A stretch of 64,000 nt of DNA from Flavobacteriales bacterium UBA6057 (GCA_002428995.1 DIYJ01000014.1:1-64000); one strand, 5' to 3'. Positions 10,044-18,641 are shown, numbered from the stretch's first letter. Notes: generated by a model from the letters alone, not told the origin. Translations and numbers: made by a program.

Positions 10044-12842
10044 ATGAAAAACAACCTTAGGCACATCCGGCCTGTCCTGTTCATGGCTGTCATGCTGCTC
10101 ATTGGAGTTCGGTACGCACAGGCACAATGCACTTCTTCCGGCACCAACTATGTCAATTCGCTGACCAACGGCAACTTCGACTCTCCTTCGTCCTGGATCG
10201 ACCCTGGCCTAAACTCTACGTTCAATCAAGACCTGAACAACTGGTATGTGTCGCACGGAACTCCAACCACACAGGCAACCCCCAATCGCAACGTCTGGCT
10301 GTTTTCGAGAAACGGACGCGGGGAAGGGATCTTCGCCTTGTATCACACATTTCAGGCTGGGAACACCTATGCCATCAGCTTCCGCCTGGCCACTAACGGC
10401 AAGGACGACAGCGCGAGCGTGAAGGTGAAGGCTGCAACAGGGCTGAGCGCCACCAATTACGGATGGTCTCCGGCATTCATCGCCACACCAGCTACAGAGG
10501 AAACCATATGGGAAGGATTGATGGTTGACTATGCCAATGGCTGGACCACAGTCAACGTCTGCTACACACCCACCGCTAATTTCCATCAGCTCTGGATCTA
10601 TCCCTATTGGGCCAATACCGGAGGCACTCCCTTTCAGGCAGAAATGACCATTGATGACATCACGGTGATGGAAACCAATGGCAGTTGTCCCTGCTTCATC
10701 GCTGATTTCACCTTCAACGATGATTCTACATGCACCAAGAACTTCACGGCCACGGCTGCTCCATACACGGGATCATCCGTAACGGGCTGGTCATGGGACT
10801 TCGGGGATGGAAACACCAGCAATGTTCAGAATCCTACGCATCAGTATACTGCAGCCGGCACCTACACGGTGAAACTCATGATCACAGGCACGGATACTGC
10901 GGGAAACACTTGCAATGACACGATATGCAAGGACCTGAGCGTAGGATGCTGTGGCTGTGATGCTGAACTGGTGACGATCGAGCGAGATTGCTATGACTAC
11001 AGCTGGAGGCTGGAGAGTAATTGCCTAAACTTCATTCCTGGAGAATTCAACTGGTCTTATGAAGGAACCTTTGACTTCTCCACGGTCGACTCGCTCTGGG
11101 GGCAGTTCGACAGGGGTTGGAACCAGGACACCACATTTACCATTTGCGGATCTTATGCGGGTGTTTCAATCAACAATCCGCTGGACACGTGCCGAGACAC
11201 CATCTGCGCTGAATTTGAGCGCGGCTTCATCGGGGAGCAGCGCTGCCAGGTCTTTGATACCATCAATTGCGGAGAAACCCTGGATTGGAATGCCCTCGAC
11301 TTTTTCTGCCCTCCATGCAATGGCCTCGATTCATCTATGTGGGGCCCATGGCGCAATGAGTGGACAGACGAGATCGTTGACCTGAACATGATCCACAGCC
11401 TGAACAACCAGAGGTATTATCAAACCTCGGCCTCACCAGACGGGTGCTACCATTGCAGTCGATCGGTAATCGTGATAATTGGAGACCTTCCACAGGACAT
11501 TGACACATGTTCAGTGGTCATCGATCACACCTGCGGAACCGAACTGGAGCTTCAAGCCTCGCTGGTTCCATGCGATTGTGACGAAGGGACAACAGAAGCC
11601 GGTTGGTTCAACAGATTCGGAAACCAAATCGATCCGGACCTGGGCGTGGTTACCGAACCGGGAATCTACCATCAGCCGCTGATCGGCAATGAAGATTGTG
11701 TCTCCTGTGTTCGTGAAATCATTGTGAATGTAGTGCCTGATGCCCCTTCTGCTCCTCAAGTGATTACACTGGATGAATGCCCTTGTGAAGAATATACGCT
11801 GAGCGACATTCAAAACCTGTTTAGCATGCATGCTACGCCAAGTTGCAGCGGAACCTCCTTTACTGAGTTCAGGATCGACACGCTTTCAGGGTCTTGGTCT
11901 ATCGGTCATGCGATGGTTGGTAGCGGCAACACCTTCGAATTCTGCGAGGGCAACTCCTATCGCATATCCTCGCCTGACAACCCATGCTGCGAGGTAACAA
12001 TCGAAATCCAAAAGCCGGACACCTGCGTGAGCAGTGCGGACGTCTGGTGTATGAACTCCATCAACCTGGATCAGCTTAGCGGCCCCTGTGCCGAATGCGA
12101 CTTCATCGATGCAATCTCACCCGGATGGATGGATGAACAGGGAACGATCGTAGGATCTACGATTCCGAATGTGACGGAAGACGCGACTTACTATCAGAAT
12201 CTGTACCTGCAATCGGGGTGCCTCGCCTGTGTGCGTCAGGTGGACGTGAATGTGATGCCCTTTGGAGTTTCCATGGGCTTCGACATCTATGAATGCCCTT
12301 GTCAGGTATTGAACTATTGGGAAATTCTGAACCTGTTCAGCTCTGCCGGCTTGTCCGGTTGCATTCCTTCTTCACCGGCAAACCTTCTGGTGTATGATGG
12401 CACCACCTATCCACCATCCGGCACTCCGCAGGTGGTACAGCCCGTGGGAGGCACGTTCACCTTTTGTGAAAACACGAACTACATGATCACTTCAGAGGCA
12501 TTGGAGTGCTGCATCCTCCACCTGGGTATATCATGTGCCTTTGGGAAACAGGGTGCCATGGCTACGGCAGCACAAACCGAAGATTTCGTGATCCGGCTGG
12601 TGCCTAATCCAGCGACTGACAACTTCATGGTGAAGTTCAATCCTGAACGCATCTCAGGACATGGGGAAATCATCGTGTATGCGCCTGATGGCCGAATGAT
12701 AGAGCGCGTGCCGCTGAGGGGAGCAGATGTTACCAGAGGAGTTTCGTTCGACACAAAAGACTGGGCTGCCGGAGTATACAATGTCAGCCTCATGCATCAG
12801 GGCAGTGTGCTGGAAAGTTCCAAGCTGGTCATTATGAAGTAA
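10044..12842 (+). CDS. PKD-domain T9SS-secreted protein
   Basis: The ATG at 10044 is chosen because it directly precedes a classic signal peptide (LFMAVMLLIGVRYAQAQ); an upstream in-frame start would add an unlikely 22-residue leader. After a CBM-like beta domain (about residues 25-210) comes a PKD domain (WSWDFGDGNTSN...GTYTVKLMI). Several cysteine-rich beta modules follow, with repeated C..C patterns such as CPPCNGLDSSMW and CAECDFIDA. The protein ends in a type A sorting domain (RLVPNPATDNFMV...AAGVYNVSLM). Likely an extracellular adhesive or structural protein; no catalytic motif is visible. Confidence 0.87.
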   Translation: MKNNLRHIRPVLFMAVMLLIGVRYAQAQCTSSGTNYVNSLTNGNFDSPSSWIDPGLNSTFNQDLNNWYVSHGTPTTQATPNRNVWLFSRNGRGEGIFALYHTFQAGNTYAISFRLATNGKDDSASVKVKAATGLSATNYGWSPAFIATPATEETIWEGLMVDYANGWTTVNVCYTPTANFHQLWIYPYWANTGGTPFQAEMTIDDITVMETNGSCPCFIADFTFNDDSTCTKNFTATAAPYTGSSVTGWSWDFGDGNTSNVQNPTHQYTAAGTYTVKLMITGTDTAGNTCNDTICKDLSVGCCGCDAELVTIERDCYDYSWRLESNCLNFIPGEFNWSYEGTFDFSTVDSLWGQFDRGWNQDTTFTICGSYAGVSINNPLDTCRDTICAEFERGFIGEQRCQVFDTINCGETLDWNALDFFCPPCNGLDSSMWGPWRNEWTDEIVDLNMIHSLNNQRYYQTSASPDGCYHCSRSVIVIIGDLPQDIDTCSVVIDHTCGTELELQASLVPCDCDEGTTEAGWFNRFGNQIDPDLGVVTEPGIYHQPLIGNEDCVSCVREIIVNVVPDAPSAPQVITLDECPCEEYTLSDIQNLFSMHATPSCSGTSFTEFRIDTLSGSWSIGHAMVGSGNTFEFCEGNSYRISSPDNPCCEVTIEIQKPDTCVSSADVWCMNSINLDQLSGPCAECDFIDAISPGWMDEQGTIVGSTIPNVTEDATYYQNLYLQSGCLACVRQVDVNVMPFGVSMGFDIYECPCQVLNYWEILNLFSSAGLSGCIPSSPANLLVYDGTTYPPSGTPQVVQPVGGTFTFCENTNYMITSEALECCILHLGISCAFGKQGAMATAAQTEDFVIRLVPNPATDNFMVKFNPERISGHGEIIVYAPDGRMIERVPLRGADVTRGVSFDTKDWAAGVYNVSLMHQGSVLESSKLVIMK

Positions 12843-12881
12843 AATGAGGCCAGACCTCTAAATTCAATCATGCATGTTCAT

Positions 12882-12912
12882 CCCTGAGGCCTCGTACATC
12901 GAGGTCTCAGGG
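12882..12912 (+). terminator. Hairpin after PKD-T9SS gene
   Basis: CCCTGAGGCCTC pairs with GAGGTCTCAGGG around a 7-nt loop: 12 pairs with one G.U. It sits 40 nt after the stop codon. No T-run follows, so this may be a transcript-end stabiliser rather than a strong intrinsic terminator. Confidence 0.55.
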
Positions 12913-13005
12913 ATTACATAAGGGCCGCCTTAAGCCATGCTCAATGCCCCGCTGCGATCCAGGCTTTTGATGATCCCATGACTACTTTCGCTTGAAAGCA
13001 CTTGC

Positions 13006-14121
13006 ATGCGAAAGCATCTCCTACCCATCCTGCTCTTTTGGATTCCCCTATTCGCTCCAGCCCAGGAGCTGGAAAAACAATTCCAGGGTATGCTGGATTC
13101 CGTTTACCGTGAAAACCCAAAAGCACTGGGAATACTCATCCATGTGGAAGCACCTGATCAAGGATTATCCTGGACTGCAGCTTCAGGTTTTGCTGAGAAG
13201 TCGGCTTCTGCTCCGCTTCGCATTGATCAGCCAGTTTTGATCGCCAGCAACACCAAGCCCTACGTAGCAACTGCTATTCTAAGATTGGTGGAAGAGGGTG
13301 TGCTCCAGTTAAACATGTCCATCGGTCCGCTGCTCACACCTGAGACGCGCGATTTACTCGAGACAGATGATTACGACCTAAGCTCCATCACAATTCGACA
13401 CTTGTTGTCCCACACCTCAGGCATTCATGACTATGTAGATGACGCATACTTTGATCTGGTGATCGCTCGTCCAAAACATCAATGGGGCAAAGAGGCACAA
13501 ATTCAGAGATCCCTGGATGTTGGAGATCCGCTGTGGACTCCCGGTCATTCCTTCAGCTATGGCGACATCAACTACATTCTGCTGGCTGAAATCCTTGAAA
13601 CACAGACGAAAGAACCGTTCTATGCCGCCATGCGAAGGCTGCTGAAGCTCAAAGCCCTTGGCCTTAAAAACACCTGGTTTGAAACGCTGGAACCAAGACC
13701 GGAGGGCCTTGCTGCCTTTGCGCATCAATACGCCCGCAACTTTCAATGGGACTCTTACGAGCTCAATCCGTCCTGGGATTTATACGGAGGCGGAGGACTT
13801 GCAGCCACGGTGAAAGATGGAGCTCTTTTCTTCCAACACCTGTTTGAGGGTCACATTGTCAAGGATGCAGAGCTGCTGAGGACCATGTCCGAATACGTAC
13901 TTCCATCGGAAACATCAAAGTACTGCCTTGGAGTCTATCATTTCGATTTCGGCTACCCGCTCTACTATCACGGAGGATGGTGGGGAACGGACGTGAACTA
14001 TTCACCCGAGACGAACGCCTCGATTGCTGTTTACACCCTGGTGAAGGAGCAAAGAGGTGTGGTAAACCCCTTTCTTGGAAAGGAGATTCAGCGCTTGTTG
14101 TCAGAGGCATTGAATGAATAA
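13006..14121 (+). CDS. Exported serine hydrolase, class C beta-lactamase/DD-peptidase fold
   Basis: A 371-aa protein of the beta-lactamase-related serine hydrolase family. The signal peptide ends at LFAPAQ (residue 20). The nucleophile motif SxxK is S81-NTK84; the second motif is YGDINY (Y185), with D instead of the more usual N; the third-motif equivalent is HGGWWG near residue 325. HLLSHTSGI is the family signature between motifs. Such proteins act in the periplasm on peptidoglycan stems, D-amino peptides or esters; resistance activity is not implied. It is followed closely by a strong terminator, so it is probably transcribed alone. Confidence 0.88.
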   Translation: MRKHLLPILLFWIPLFAPAQELEKQFQGMLDSVYRENPKALGILIHVEAPDQGLSWTAASGFAEKSASAPLRIDQPVLIASNTKPYVATAILRLVEEGVLQLNMSIGPLLTPETRDLLETDDYDLSSITIRHLLSHTSGIHDYVDDAYFDLVIARPKHQWGKEAQIQRSLDVGDPLWTPGHSFSYGDINYILLAEILETQTKEPFYAAMRRLLKLKALGLKNTWFETLEPRPEGLAAFAHQYARNFQWDSYELNPSWDLYGGGGLAATVKDGALFFQHLFEGHIVKDAELLRTMSEYVLPSETSKYCLGVYHFDFGYPLYYHGGWWGTDVNYSPETNASIAVYTLVKEQRGVVNPFLGKEIQRLLSEALNE

Positions 14122-14178
14122 CTGCACTGTACTTGAGCAAATGCCCTGCTGAAACGCATACTGAATTCACCACACTAA

Positions 14179-14210
14179 GTCCTCAAGAGCCTGCCTCTTG
14201 GGGACTTTTT
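14179..14210 (+). terminator. Intrinsic terminator of serine hydrolase gene
   Basis: GTCCTCAAGAG and CTCTTGGGGAC form an 11-bp stem with one T.G wobble around a CCTGC loop, followed immediately by a TTTTT run. Confidence 0.9.
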
Positions 14211-14529
14211 ATTTATCCGTGTTCGATCCAAAGAATCGATCGAACAAGATACCAAGTGCGGTTCCTAAGGGAATACCCTTACCCCAACAATTTCAGGATT
14301 TAGACGGGTTGCAGAGATTTTCACTCCCTCAACATTTGACCGGCTGCTCAGCACGCCATGAGAAGTCAGACGATCTACCCGTGAGCGTTGGCCTGAAAGA
14401 CGGGATTGGTTTCAACCTCACATAGCACTGCTATTCGGATTGTTTGAACCCTCACACCTCAATGAACAGCTCGAATAAAATGACGGGCACGCTTTCCACA
14501 TAGAATTAAAAAAGCCACATACACATAAC

Positions 14530-14557
14530 TGATTTGCACAAACGATAATGTGATTTG
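14530..14557 (+). promoter_or_regulatory. Two TGATTTG direct repeats, 21 bp apart
   Basis: TGATTTG occurs at 14530-14536 and again at 14551-14557. The 21-bp spacing equals two helical turns, the arrangement expected of AraC-type half-sites on one DNA face. They lie about 220 nt upstream of a tandem-AraC regulator gene, so autoregulation is an inference only. Confidence 0.3.
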
Positions 14558-14560
14558 ACT

Positions 14561-14603
14561 GAATATACAAGTACCGGTTTTTGTGTAGACGCATGTTTGG
14601 CCG
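14561..14603 (+). repeat. 43-nt direct repeat, copy 1
   Basis: It begins GAATATACAAGTACCGG and matches a second copy at 15617-15659 at 32 of 43 positions; the conserved core is TACAAGTA.CGG..TTTG. The copies flank the tandem-AraC gene. The 9-bp hairpin CCGCTTCCT/AGGAAGCGG (14601-14624) starts at its end. Operator or duplicated promoter region are both possible. Confidence 0.55.
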
Positions 14604-14624
14604 CTTCCTAAAACAAGGAAGCGG
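14601..14624 (+). promoter_or_regulatory. Perfect 9-bp inverted repeat
   Basis: CCGCTTCCT pairs with AGGAAGCGG across 6 nt. There is no T-run, so a leader hairpin or operator of the downstream regulator is more likely than a terminator. Confidence 0.4.
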
Positions 14625-14772
14625 GAGGCACTCGAAAATCCCGAGCAGAGTAGAGATCCATCGAGCACACCTCTGCACGATCTGGGAAGCTGAACGCTGG
14701 TTCTGACCGCTCGCAGGAGGCATTATCTAAAATCCAAATCCTGCAGGCGTGCGGCTCACATTCTGAGCACAT

Positions 14773-15603
14773 ATGCAGGAATGCGCAAACGCAATCCAAC
14801 CGAACCTTTCTGATGAACTATCCAAATCGGAAAAGGAATTTCTCCATCGTATACATCAAATCTGTGAAGCACGATTCGTTGATCCTTCCTTTGATGTACG
14901 CCAATTGTCTCAAGCGCTTGGCATTGGCAAAACACTGTTGAACCGAAAAATGAAGGCGCTCTCGGGTTATGCGCCCGGTCAATACATCCACCGCATGAGG
15001 ATGAGTGCCGCGCGACACCACCTGGAGCACAGTCACATCCCCATGAAGAACATCGCCTGGATGTGTGGTTTCGCTACCTACACCGGGTTCTGGAACTCAT
15101 TTCGAAAAGAACACGAACAAAGTCCAACAGAATATCGAAACCGCTATGGAACAGCGGAGCCAACTGTGACTGCACAATGGACTCTTCAGCCTGATGAGGA
15201 AGAGATGGAATGCATCCTCAAGGCCATACAATCGTCACCGTGGCTCTTGCGGTTGTTCGAATACGTCCTGGATCACATTGATGAAGAGGAGCTTCAGCTG
15301 AACCATCTCTCGCTGGAATTCCGCATGGGCCCAGCCCAACTCACACGGGAACTAAAGTTGACACTCGGTGTGACACCCATGCAGCTCGTTCGTCACTTGC
15401 GGCTTCTGGTGTCCAGAGAGCTGCTTCCTGATCGATCCAAGTCGATCACGGAAATCGCCTATGAGTCTGGATTCTACGACCATTCACACTTCTGCCGGAC
15501 CTACAGATCTGCTTTTGGCAGCAATCCATCCACGGGCCGCCATTCCATGGAAAGGCACCCACTCCTTTTCCGGTTGAGAAATGCGGTTTTGGAACAGGAG
15601 TAA
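14773..15603 (+). CDS. Transcription regulator with two tandem AraC DNA-binding domains
   Basis: A 276-aa protein with no cupin or other sensor domain. Residues about 20-128 form a complete AraC-type HTH pair (DVRQLSQALGIGKTLLNRKMKALSG, then MKNIAWMCGFATYTGFWNSFRKEH, ending SPTEYRNRY). Residues about 155-255 form a second one (LSLEFRMGPAQLTRELKLTLG, then SITEIAYESGFYDHSHFCRTYRSAFG). Most AraC proteins have a single such domain, so this one may bind a four-half-site operator as a monomer. It stands directly upstream of the RhiA-like/protease gene set and is flanked by repeated DNA elements, which makes local control plausible but unproven. Confidence 0.85.
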   Translation: MQECANAIQPNLSDELSKSEKEFLHRIHQICEARFVDPSFDVRQLSQALGIGKTLLNRKMKALSGYAPGQYIHRMRMSAARHHLEHSHIPMKNIAWMCGFATYTGFWNSFRKEHEQSPTEYRNRYGTAEPTVTAQWTLQPDEEEMECILKAIQSSPWLLRLFEYVLDHIDEEELQLNHLSLEFRMGPAQLTRELKLTLGVTPMQLVRHLRLLVSRELLPDRSKSITEIAYESGFYDHSHFCRTYRSAFGSNPSTGRHSMERHPLLFRLRNAVLEQE

Positions 15604-15616
15604 ATGCACTCTTCCC

Positions 15617-15659
15617 GAATGTACAAGTAACGGCATTTGAGCCGACACACATTTGTCCC
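15617..15659 (+). repeat. 43-nt direct repeat, copy 2
   Basis: It begins 14 nt after the regulator stop codon with GAATGTACAAGTAACGG and matches copy 1 at 14561-14603 (32 of 43 positions). It lies about 240 nt upstream of the RhiA-like gene, so both the regulator gene and the next gene have one copy upstream of them. Confidence 0.55.
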
Positions 15660-15797
15660 ATCCAATTGAGGCGCGGTTGGAGTTTGGTAGTCCATCGATG
15701 AATCGATCGAAAGCTGGACAAGGCGAGAGTCCTTCACTCAGCACCACAATCAGAGTCTACGCCTGTCGACCTGATTCATCCATGGCCGCAAGATGAC

Positions 15798-15884
15798 GGT
15801 GGAGCAGATCCCACCTTAAAAAACGAGCCTTCCCAAGGAGGCCAACACCTTGGGGGCGGATTCCGAAAAGCCTAACGAGTAGGA
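15798..15884 (+). ncRNA. Candidate structured 5' leader element, copy 1
   Basis: Hairpin B is GGTGG (15798) with CCACC (15811). Hairpin A is TTCCCAAGG (15830-15838) with CCTTGGGGG (15848-15856), nine pairs including two wobbles. A conserved block at 15852-15884 then reads GGCGG.TTCCGAAAAGCCT.ACGAGTAGGA, broken by two variable positions. A second copy precedes the gene at 18099: 30 of 33 block positions are identical, and hairpin A pairs by different bases. The element ends 16 nt before the ATG. Riboswitch, protein-binding leader or translational control site are open; I match it to no known RNA class. Confidence 0.5.
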
Positions 15885-15900
15885 CCTTAAATCTACAGTT

Positions 15901-16509
15901 ATGAATGAGTATTCTCTAACGTTCATCAACAACTCTGAAAATGCGGCAACGTTTTGCCTCTTTCAACAAGACAAGAACCTGGCGAGTGTATCCAATGTGT
16001 TTCCCCTTGCCTGGTTCACAAAGTTTGTCAACCCGAATGTCAAGGTAACCTTCACATGGGAAATCGACTACAACTATGTTTGGAGCAACACCGGAAATCT
16101 GTCGCACGGAGTTGTGTTCGAATCCAGTGAAACCTTGCCAGTTGGCGACATCAGCGGAGGACCAAGCATCACCCTCAGCCGCAACCAGGCCTTATACTTC
16201 AAGGATCAGACAGAAGTGGGTGCAACACCCAATGCCATCACCATCTATGAAGATCATACGGTAAACCTCTTCGAAGGCTCCGTGGGTATCGGAATGTCGG
16301 GTGCCGGAACATTCGCTGTGGATGCACAACCGAACCAGACCCTCACCTTCACTCCGCACCCGGAATACTGGTGTGCCTTTGGTTCCTTCAAGCAAGGACA
16401 GGTGATGGACGTGCAGGTATTGTCTCGTATCCAGGAGGTGAAGTACCCACAAGGATGCTACAGCCGAACCGTTGAAATTGGCGGCAGCAACATGTGGAGC
16501 GTGAGTTAA
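15901..16509 (+). CDS. RhiA-like (rhizosphere-induced protein family) protein, leaderless
   Basis: A 202-aa all-beta protein starting MNEYSLTFINNSENAATFCLFQ. The pattern of SLAWFxK, VTFxWxIDYxxVWSxTG, an aliphatic V.FESS.T and the C-terminal VGIGMSGAGTFAVDAQPNQ...TFTPHPEYW matches the RhiA family as I remember it. RhiA of Rhizobium leguminosarum is an abundant quorum-sensing-regulated protein of unclear role. There is no signal peptide or sorting domain. It is the first of four same-strand leaderless genes and has its own structured leader. Family assignment is from memory of the pattern, not from a search. Confidence 0.72.
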   Translation: MNEYSLTFINNSENAATFCLFQQDKNLASVSNVFPLAWFTKFVNPNVKVTFTWEIDYNYVWSNTGNLSHGVVFESSETLPVGDISGGPSITLSRNQALYFKDQTEVGATPNAITIYEDHTVNLFEGSVGIGMSGAGTFAVDAQPNQTLTFTPHPEYWCAFGSFKQGQVMDVQVLSRIQEVKYPQGCYSRTVEIGGSNMWSVS

Positions 16510-16560
16510 GATGAATGACCGCGAGACGCATCTCGTGGATCATTGAACAGGACGTTCACT

Positions 16561-16586
16561 TAGGCCACCCTCTTCAGGGTGGCCTA
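16561..16586 (+). terminator. 11-bp perfect hairpin after RhiA-like gene
   Basis: TAGGCCACCCT and AGGGTGGCCTA pair perfectly around a CTTC tetraloop, followed by TTCAATTC. It lies 52 nt after the stop. The stem is strong but the T-tract is weak. Confidence 0.75.
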
Positions 16587-16675
16587 TTCAATTCAACCAT
16601 CAAAAGCGGAAGATCGGCTTACTGCCCTGCGCCTCAAAACAACCTCAGCAAAGCACCATAAACACACTCAACAAG

Positions 16676-17902
16676 ATGAGATCCAAGCGAAAAAAACACA
16701 TTGTAACATACCGTAACCCGGACATCACCCTCGAAGAAATCACCTCGGCCCTTAAGGATGTTATCGAGGAGGTTTCCACGATCAAAACAAGTCAAAAAGA
16801 CCTTCGTCAAATCCTCAATAGCCATGTCTATCATGATGCTTTTGGCATCTCCGTAGTCGACCTCACAGCGGGCGAAGCAAAAGCATTGCTGAAAAAGATT
16901 GCAGTTCTCCACGTGGAAGAAGATCAAGAGATCTCCATCCGCAAAGGACCTGAGCCGGAAGCGTCTACGCCAAAAGCTATCTCTGATACTACCAGCGGCA
17001 ACAGTCCCTATACATGGAACATCTTATCAGTGAAAGCACCCGAAGCATGGGAAGCTGCGGAATATGGCCAGGATATAAAGGTTGCTATTGTTGATACTGG
17101 CATCGCTAAACACGAGAACCTGAACATTGCCGGAGGACAGTCCTGCATACCAGGCGATAAATCTTACAGCGACACCAATGGGCATGGCACTCATTGCGCG
17201 GGTATCGTTGCCGGGTTGGGGAATCCAAGCCCTGAAAAGTACGGTGGAGTCAAAGTAGTTGGTGTAGCACCAAAGTGCAACCTCTATGCCGTAAAGGTGA
17301 TGGGTACCGATGGCATTGGCCAGGTTTCATGGGTGATTACAGGAATGGAATGGTGCCTGAAAAACAAAATGAATGTTGTGAACCTGAGCCTTCAAATGGC
17401 AAAACCACCTTCCACGCCCTTCTTCCGGGCGATTCAGCAATGTCAGGAAGCAGGTATTGCGGTAATATGCGCTGCCGGTAACTCCTTTGATTCTGGAAAT
17501 TTTCCATGGGTCAACGCTCCGGCCAATAGCAAGGAAGAGAAGGATTCTTCTGGAACACCAATGGCGGTGGCTGCATTGGAAAAAGACAATTCTATCTGCG
17601 ACTTTTCTTCCAGAGGCGCCAGAGGTGTTGCACAGCCATGGAACCAGGTTTCCGTGTCGGCACCGGGACGCAACATCTTGTCTACAAGCCTGAACAATGA
17701 ATACACCATACTATCAGGCACTAGCATGGCCAGCCCTCATGTGGCGGGACTAGCTACATTGATCATGAAGAAAAAGAAGCCAAAGAGCATCAGCGACCTT
17801 CAGCAGCAAATAAATGCATCGTCTACTGCGCTTGGCGAGGGGAAGGCTCCGAATGTGCCCTACGGATATGGGCTGATCAATTGTGAAGCTGCCTTGACAT
17901 AA
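16676..17902 (+). CDS. Subtilisin-like serine protease (S8), leaderless
   Basis: A 408-aa subtilase. The catalytic triad is Asp140 (VAIVDTG), His170 (NGHGTHCAGIVAG) and Ser350 (LSGTSMASPHVAGLA), with oxyanion Asn269 (CAAGNS). Residues 1-90 resemble an I9-type inhibitor prodomain (helices, then AFGISVVDLTAGEAKALLKKIAVLHVEED), so it is probably made as a zymogen. No Sec signal peptide or T9SS domain is present, which is unusual because most subtilases are exported. It lies within the leaderless set, 166 nt after the RhiA-like gene. Confidence 0.9.
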   Translation: MRSKRKKHIVTYRNPDITLEEITSALKDVIEEVSTIKTSQKDLRQILNSHVYHDAFGISVVDLTAGEAKALLKKIAVLHVEEDQEISIRKGPEPEASTPKAISDTTSGNSPYTWNILSVKAPEAWEAAEYGQDIKVAIVDTGIAKHENLNIAGGQSCIPGDKSYSDTNGHGTHCAGIVAGLGNPSPEKYGGVKVVGVAPKCNLYAVKVMGTDGIGQVSWVITGMEWCLKNKMNVVNLSLQMAKPPSTPFFRAIQQCQEAGIAVICAAGNSFDSGNFPWVNAPANSKEEKDSSGTPMAVAALEKDNSICDFSSRGARGVAQPWNQVSVSAPGRNILSTSLNNEYTILSGTSMASPHVAGLATLIMKKKKPKSISDLQQQINASSTALGEGKAPNVPYGYGLINCEAALT

Positions 17903-17952
17903 ACGAATCTTCCGGCATGAGCACCTGATCGGGCAATGCTGGCTTGGAAGAC

Positions 17953-17974
17953 GTTTTGACGAGCACGTCAAAAC
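17953..17974 (+). terminator. Perfect 9-bp hairpin after subtilase gene
   Basis: GTTTTGACG and CGTCAAAAC pair around an AGCA tetraloop, 50 nt after the stop. There is no T-run. It lies just upstream of leader copy 2 and might be part of it. Confidence 0.4.
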
Positions 17975-17976
17975 CC

Positions 17977-18070
17977 GGGTGATGGAAAGACCTTACCACG
18001 CTCCCATCATCCTTCATTTTCCTCCACGCGCACCAATGGAGGCGGTTTCCGAAAAGCCTTACGAGTAGGA
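17977..18070 (+). ncRNA. Candidate structured 5' leader element, copy 2
   Basis: Hairpin B is GGGTGATGG (17977) with CCATCATCC (18004), nine pairs with one wobble. Hairpin A is CCTCCA (18021) with TGGAGG (18037). The conserved block at 18038-18070 matches copy 1 at 15852-15884 in 30 of 33 positions. The bases of hairpin A differ from copy 1 but still pair: C-G became T-A at the third pair from the base and two wobbles became C-G. The stem base falls at the same block position in both. It ends 28 nt before the start codon of the next gene. Confidence 0.5.
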
Positions 18071-18098
18071 GTTTATTCAACACAAAAACCATAGCAAC

Positions 18099-18641
18099 AT
18101 GGCTTATTCTTTCACGATCCCATTGGGGGTCGATACCATCCTTCAGTCGGAGGCCAGAGAGTTCATCGATCAACTGGTTGGCCGAAGGGCCTCTCACCAA
18201 TCGTTTCGGGTTGGCGAATCGTTCCGCGAATACTTCCTAGATCTGGAGTCTGTACAGCAAAAGCGCTCCATACTGAATAGTGCAAAGGACACAGGAAACC
18301 TGGTCCATGTGATCTACTCAGAATCTGGTGCGGAGTTCTGCGCTGTGAGCGGTCCTGATCGCAACGGCAAACACGAGGTGAAGGCGTTGTTCAAAGAAAA
18401 CATGGCCGAACGACTGAACCGGGCGGTGGAATGGATGGACAAAAACTGGAGCGAAGAACTGGAAGTTGTCATCCTCGATGTTCCAGCACTGTACCTCAGC
18501 ATCTGCTGGCTAAAGGACAGGAAGAACTCAAGGTTCTACCTGGTGAGCTCAAAGCAGGTGGAAGACCAGCCGACCGGAGAACTCAACGAAACCAAGCTCT
18601 TGGATTTCATGACCAAACTCTGCAAAGACCGAGGCCTCTAG
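18099..18641 (+). CDS. Unknown leaderless 180-aa protein
   Basis: I do not recognise a family. The protein is mixed alpha/beta and soluble, with no signal peptide, transmembrane helix or sorting domain. Notable parts are an N-terminal amphipathic segment (TILQSEAREFIDQLVGRRASHQ) and a beta-strand core (LVHVIYSESGAEFCAVSG). A strand pair follows (LEVVILDVPALYLSICWLKD, then RFYLVSSKQ). It is preceded by the same leader block as the RhiA-like gene and followed by the papain-fold protease gene. A role with that protease (inhibitor, chaperone or co-effector) is speculation. A small hairpin (GGAACCT/AGGTTCC) follows the stop codon. Confidence 0.7.
   Translation: MAYSFTIPLGVDTILQSEAREFIDQLVGRRASHQSFRVGESFREYFLDLESVQQKRSILNSAKDTGNLVHVIYSESGAEFCAVSGPDRNGKHEVKALFKENMAERLNRAVEWMDKNWSEELEVVILDVPALYLSICWLKDRKNSRFYLVSSKQVEDQPTGELNETKLLDFMTKLCKDRGL

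Larger units (their letters stand above)
14122..14772. other. Long regulatory intergenic region before tandem-AraC gene
   Basis: This 651-nt region has no convincing gene. It contains the terminator of the upstream hydrolase, an 8-bp inverted repeat (GTTCGATC at 14221 with GATCGAAC at 14238), two TGATTTG direct repeats, one copy of a 43-nt repeat (14561-14603) and a perfect 9-bp hairpin (14601-14624). A minus-strand stretch around 14200-14290 could encode a glycine-zipper-like fragment but it is interrupted by stops. Confidence 0.5.

Noticed and set aside
14221..14245. tRNA T-loop (GTTCGATCC)
   Set aside because: The sequence is an inverted repeat without acceptor, D or anticodon arms around it.
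14198..14425. 75-codon frame and minus-strand glycine-zipper-like fragment
   Set aside because: The plus frame starts inside a terminator; the minus fragment is cut by stops and has no start codon.
14233..15711. 12-mer GAATCGATCGAA at 14233 and 15700 as regulator sites
   Set aside because: Palindromic GATC-rich words are frequent by chance and the copies lie at unlike positions relative to the 43-nt repeats.
15862..15880. Integron attC-like site (GCCTAAC resembles the RYYYAAC core)
   Set aside because: The second copy has GCCTTAC, no matching GTTRRRY core was found at a suitable distance, and there is no integrase gene.
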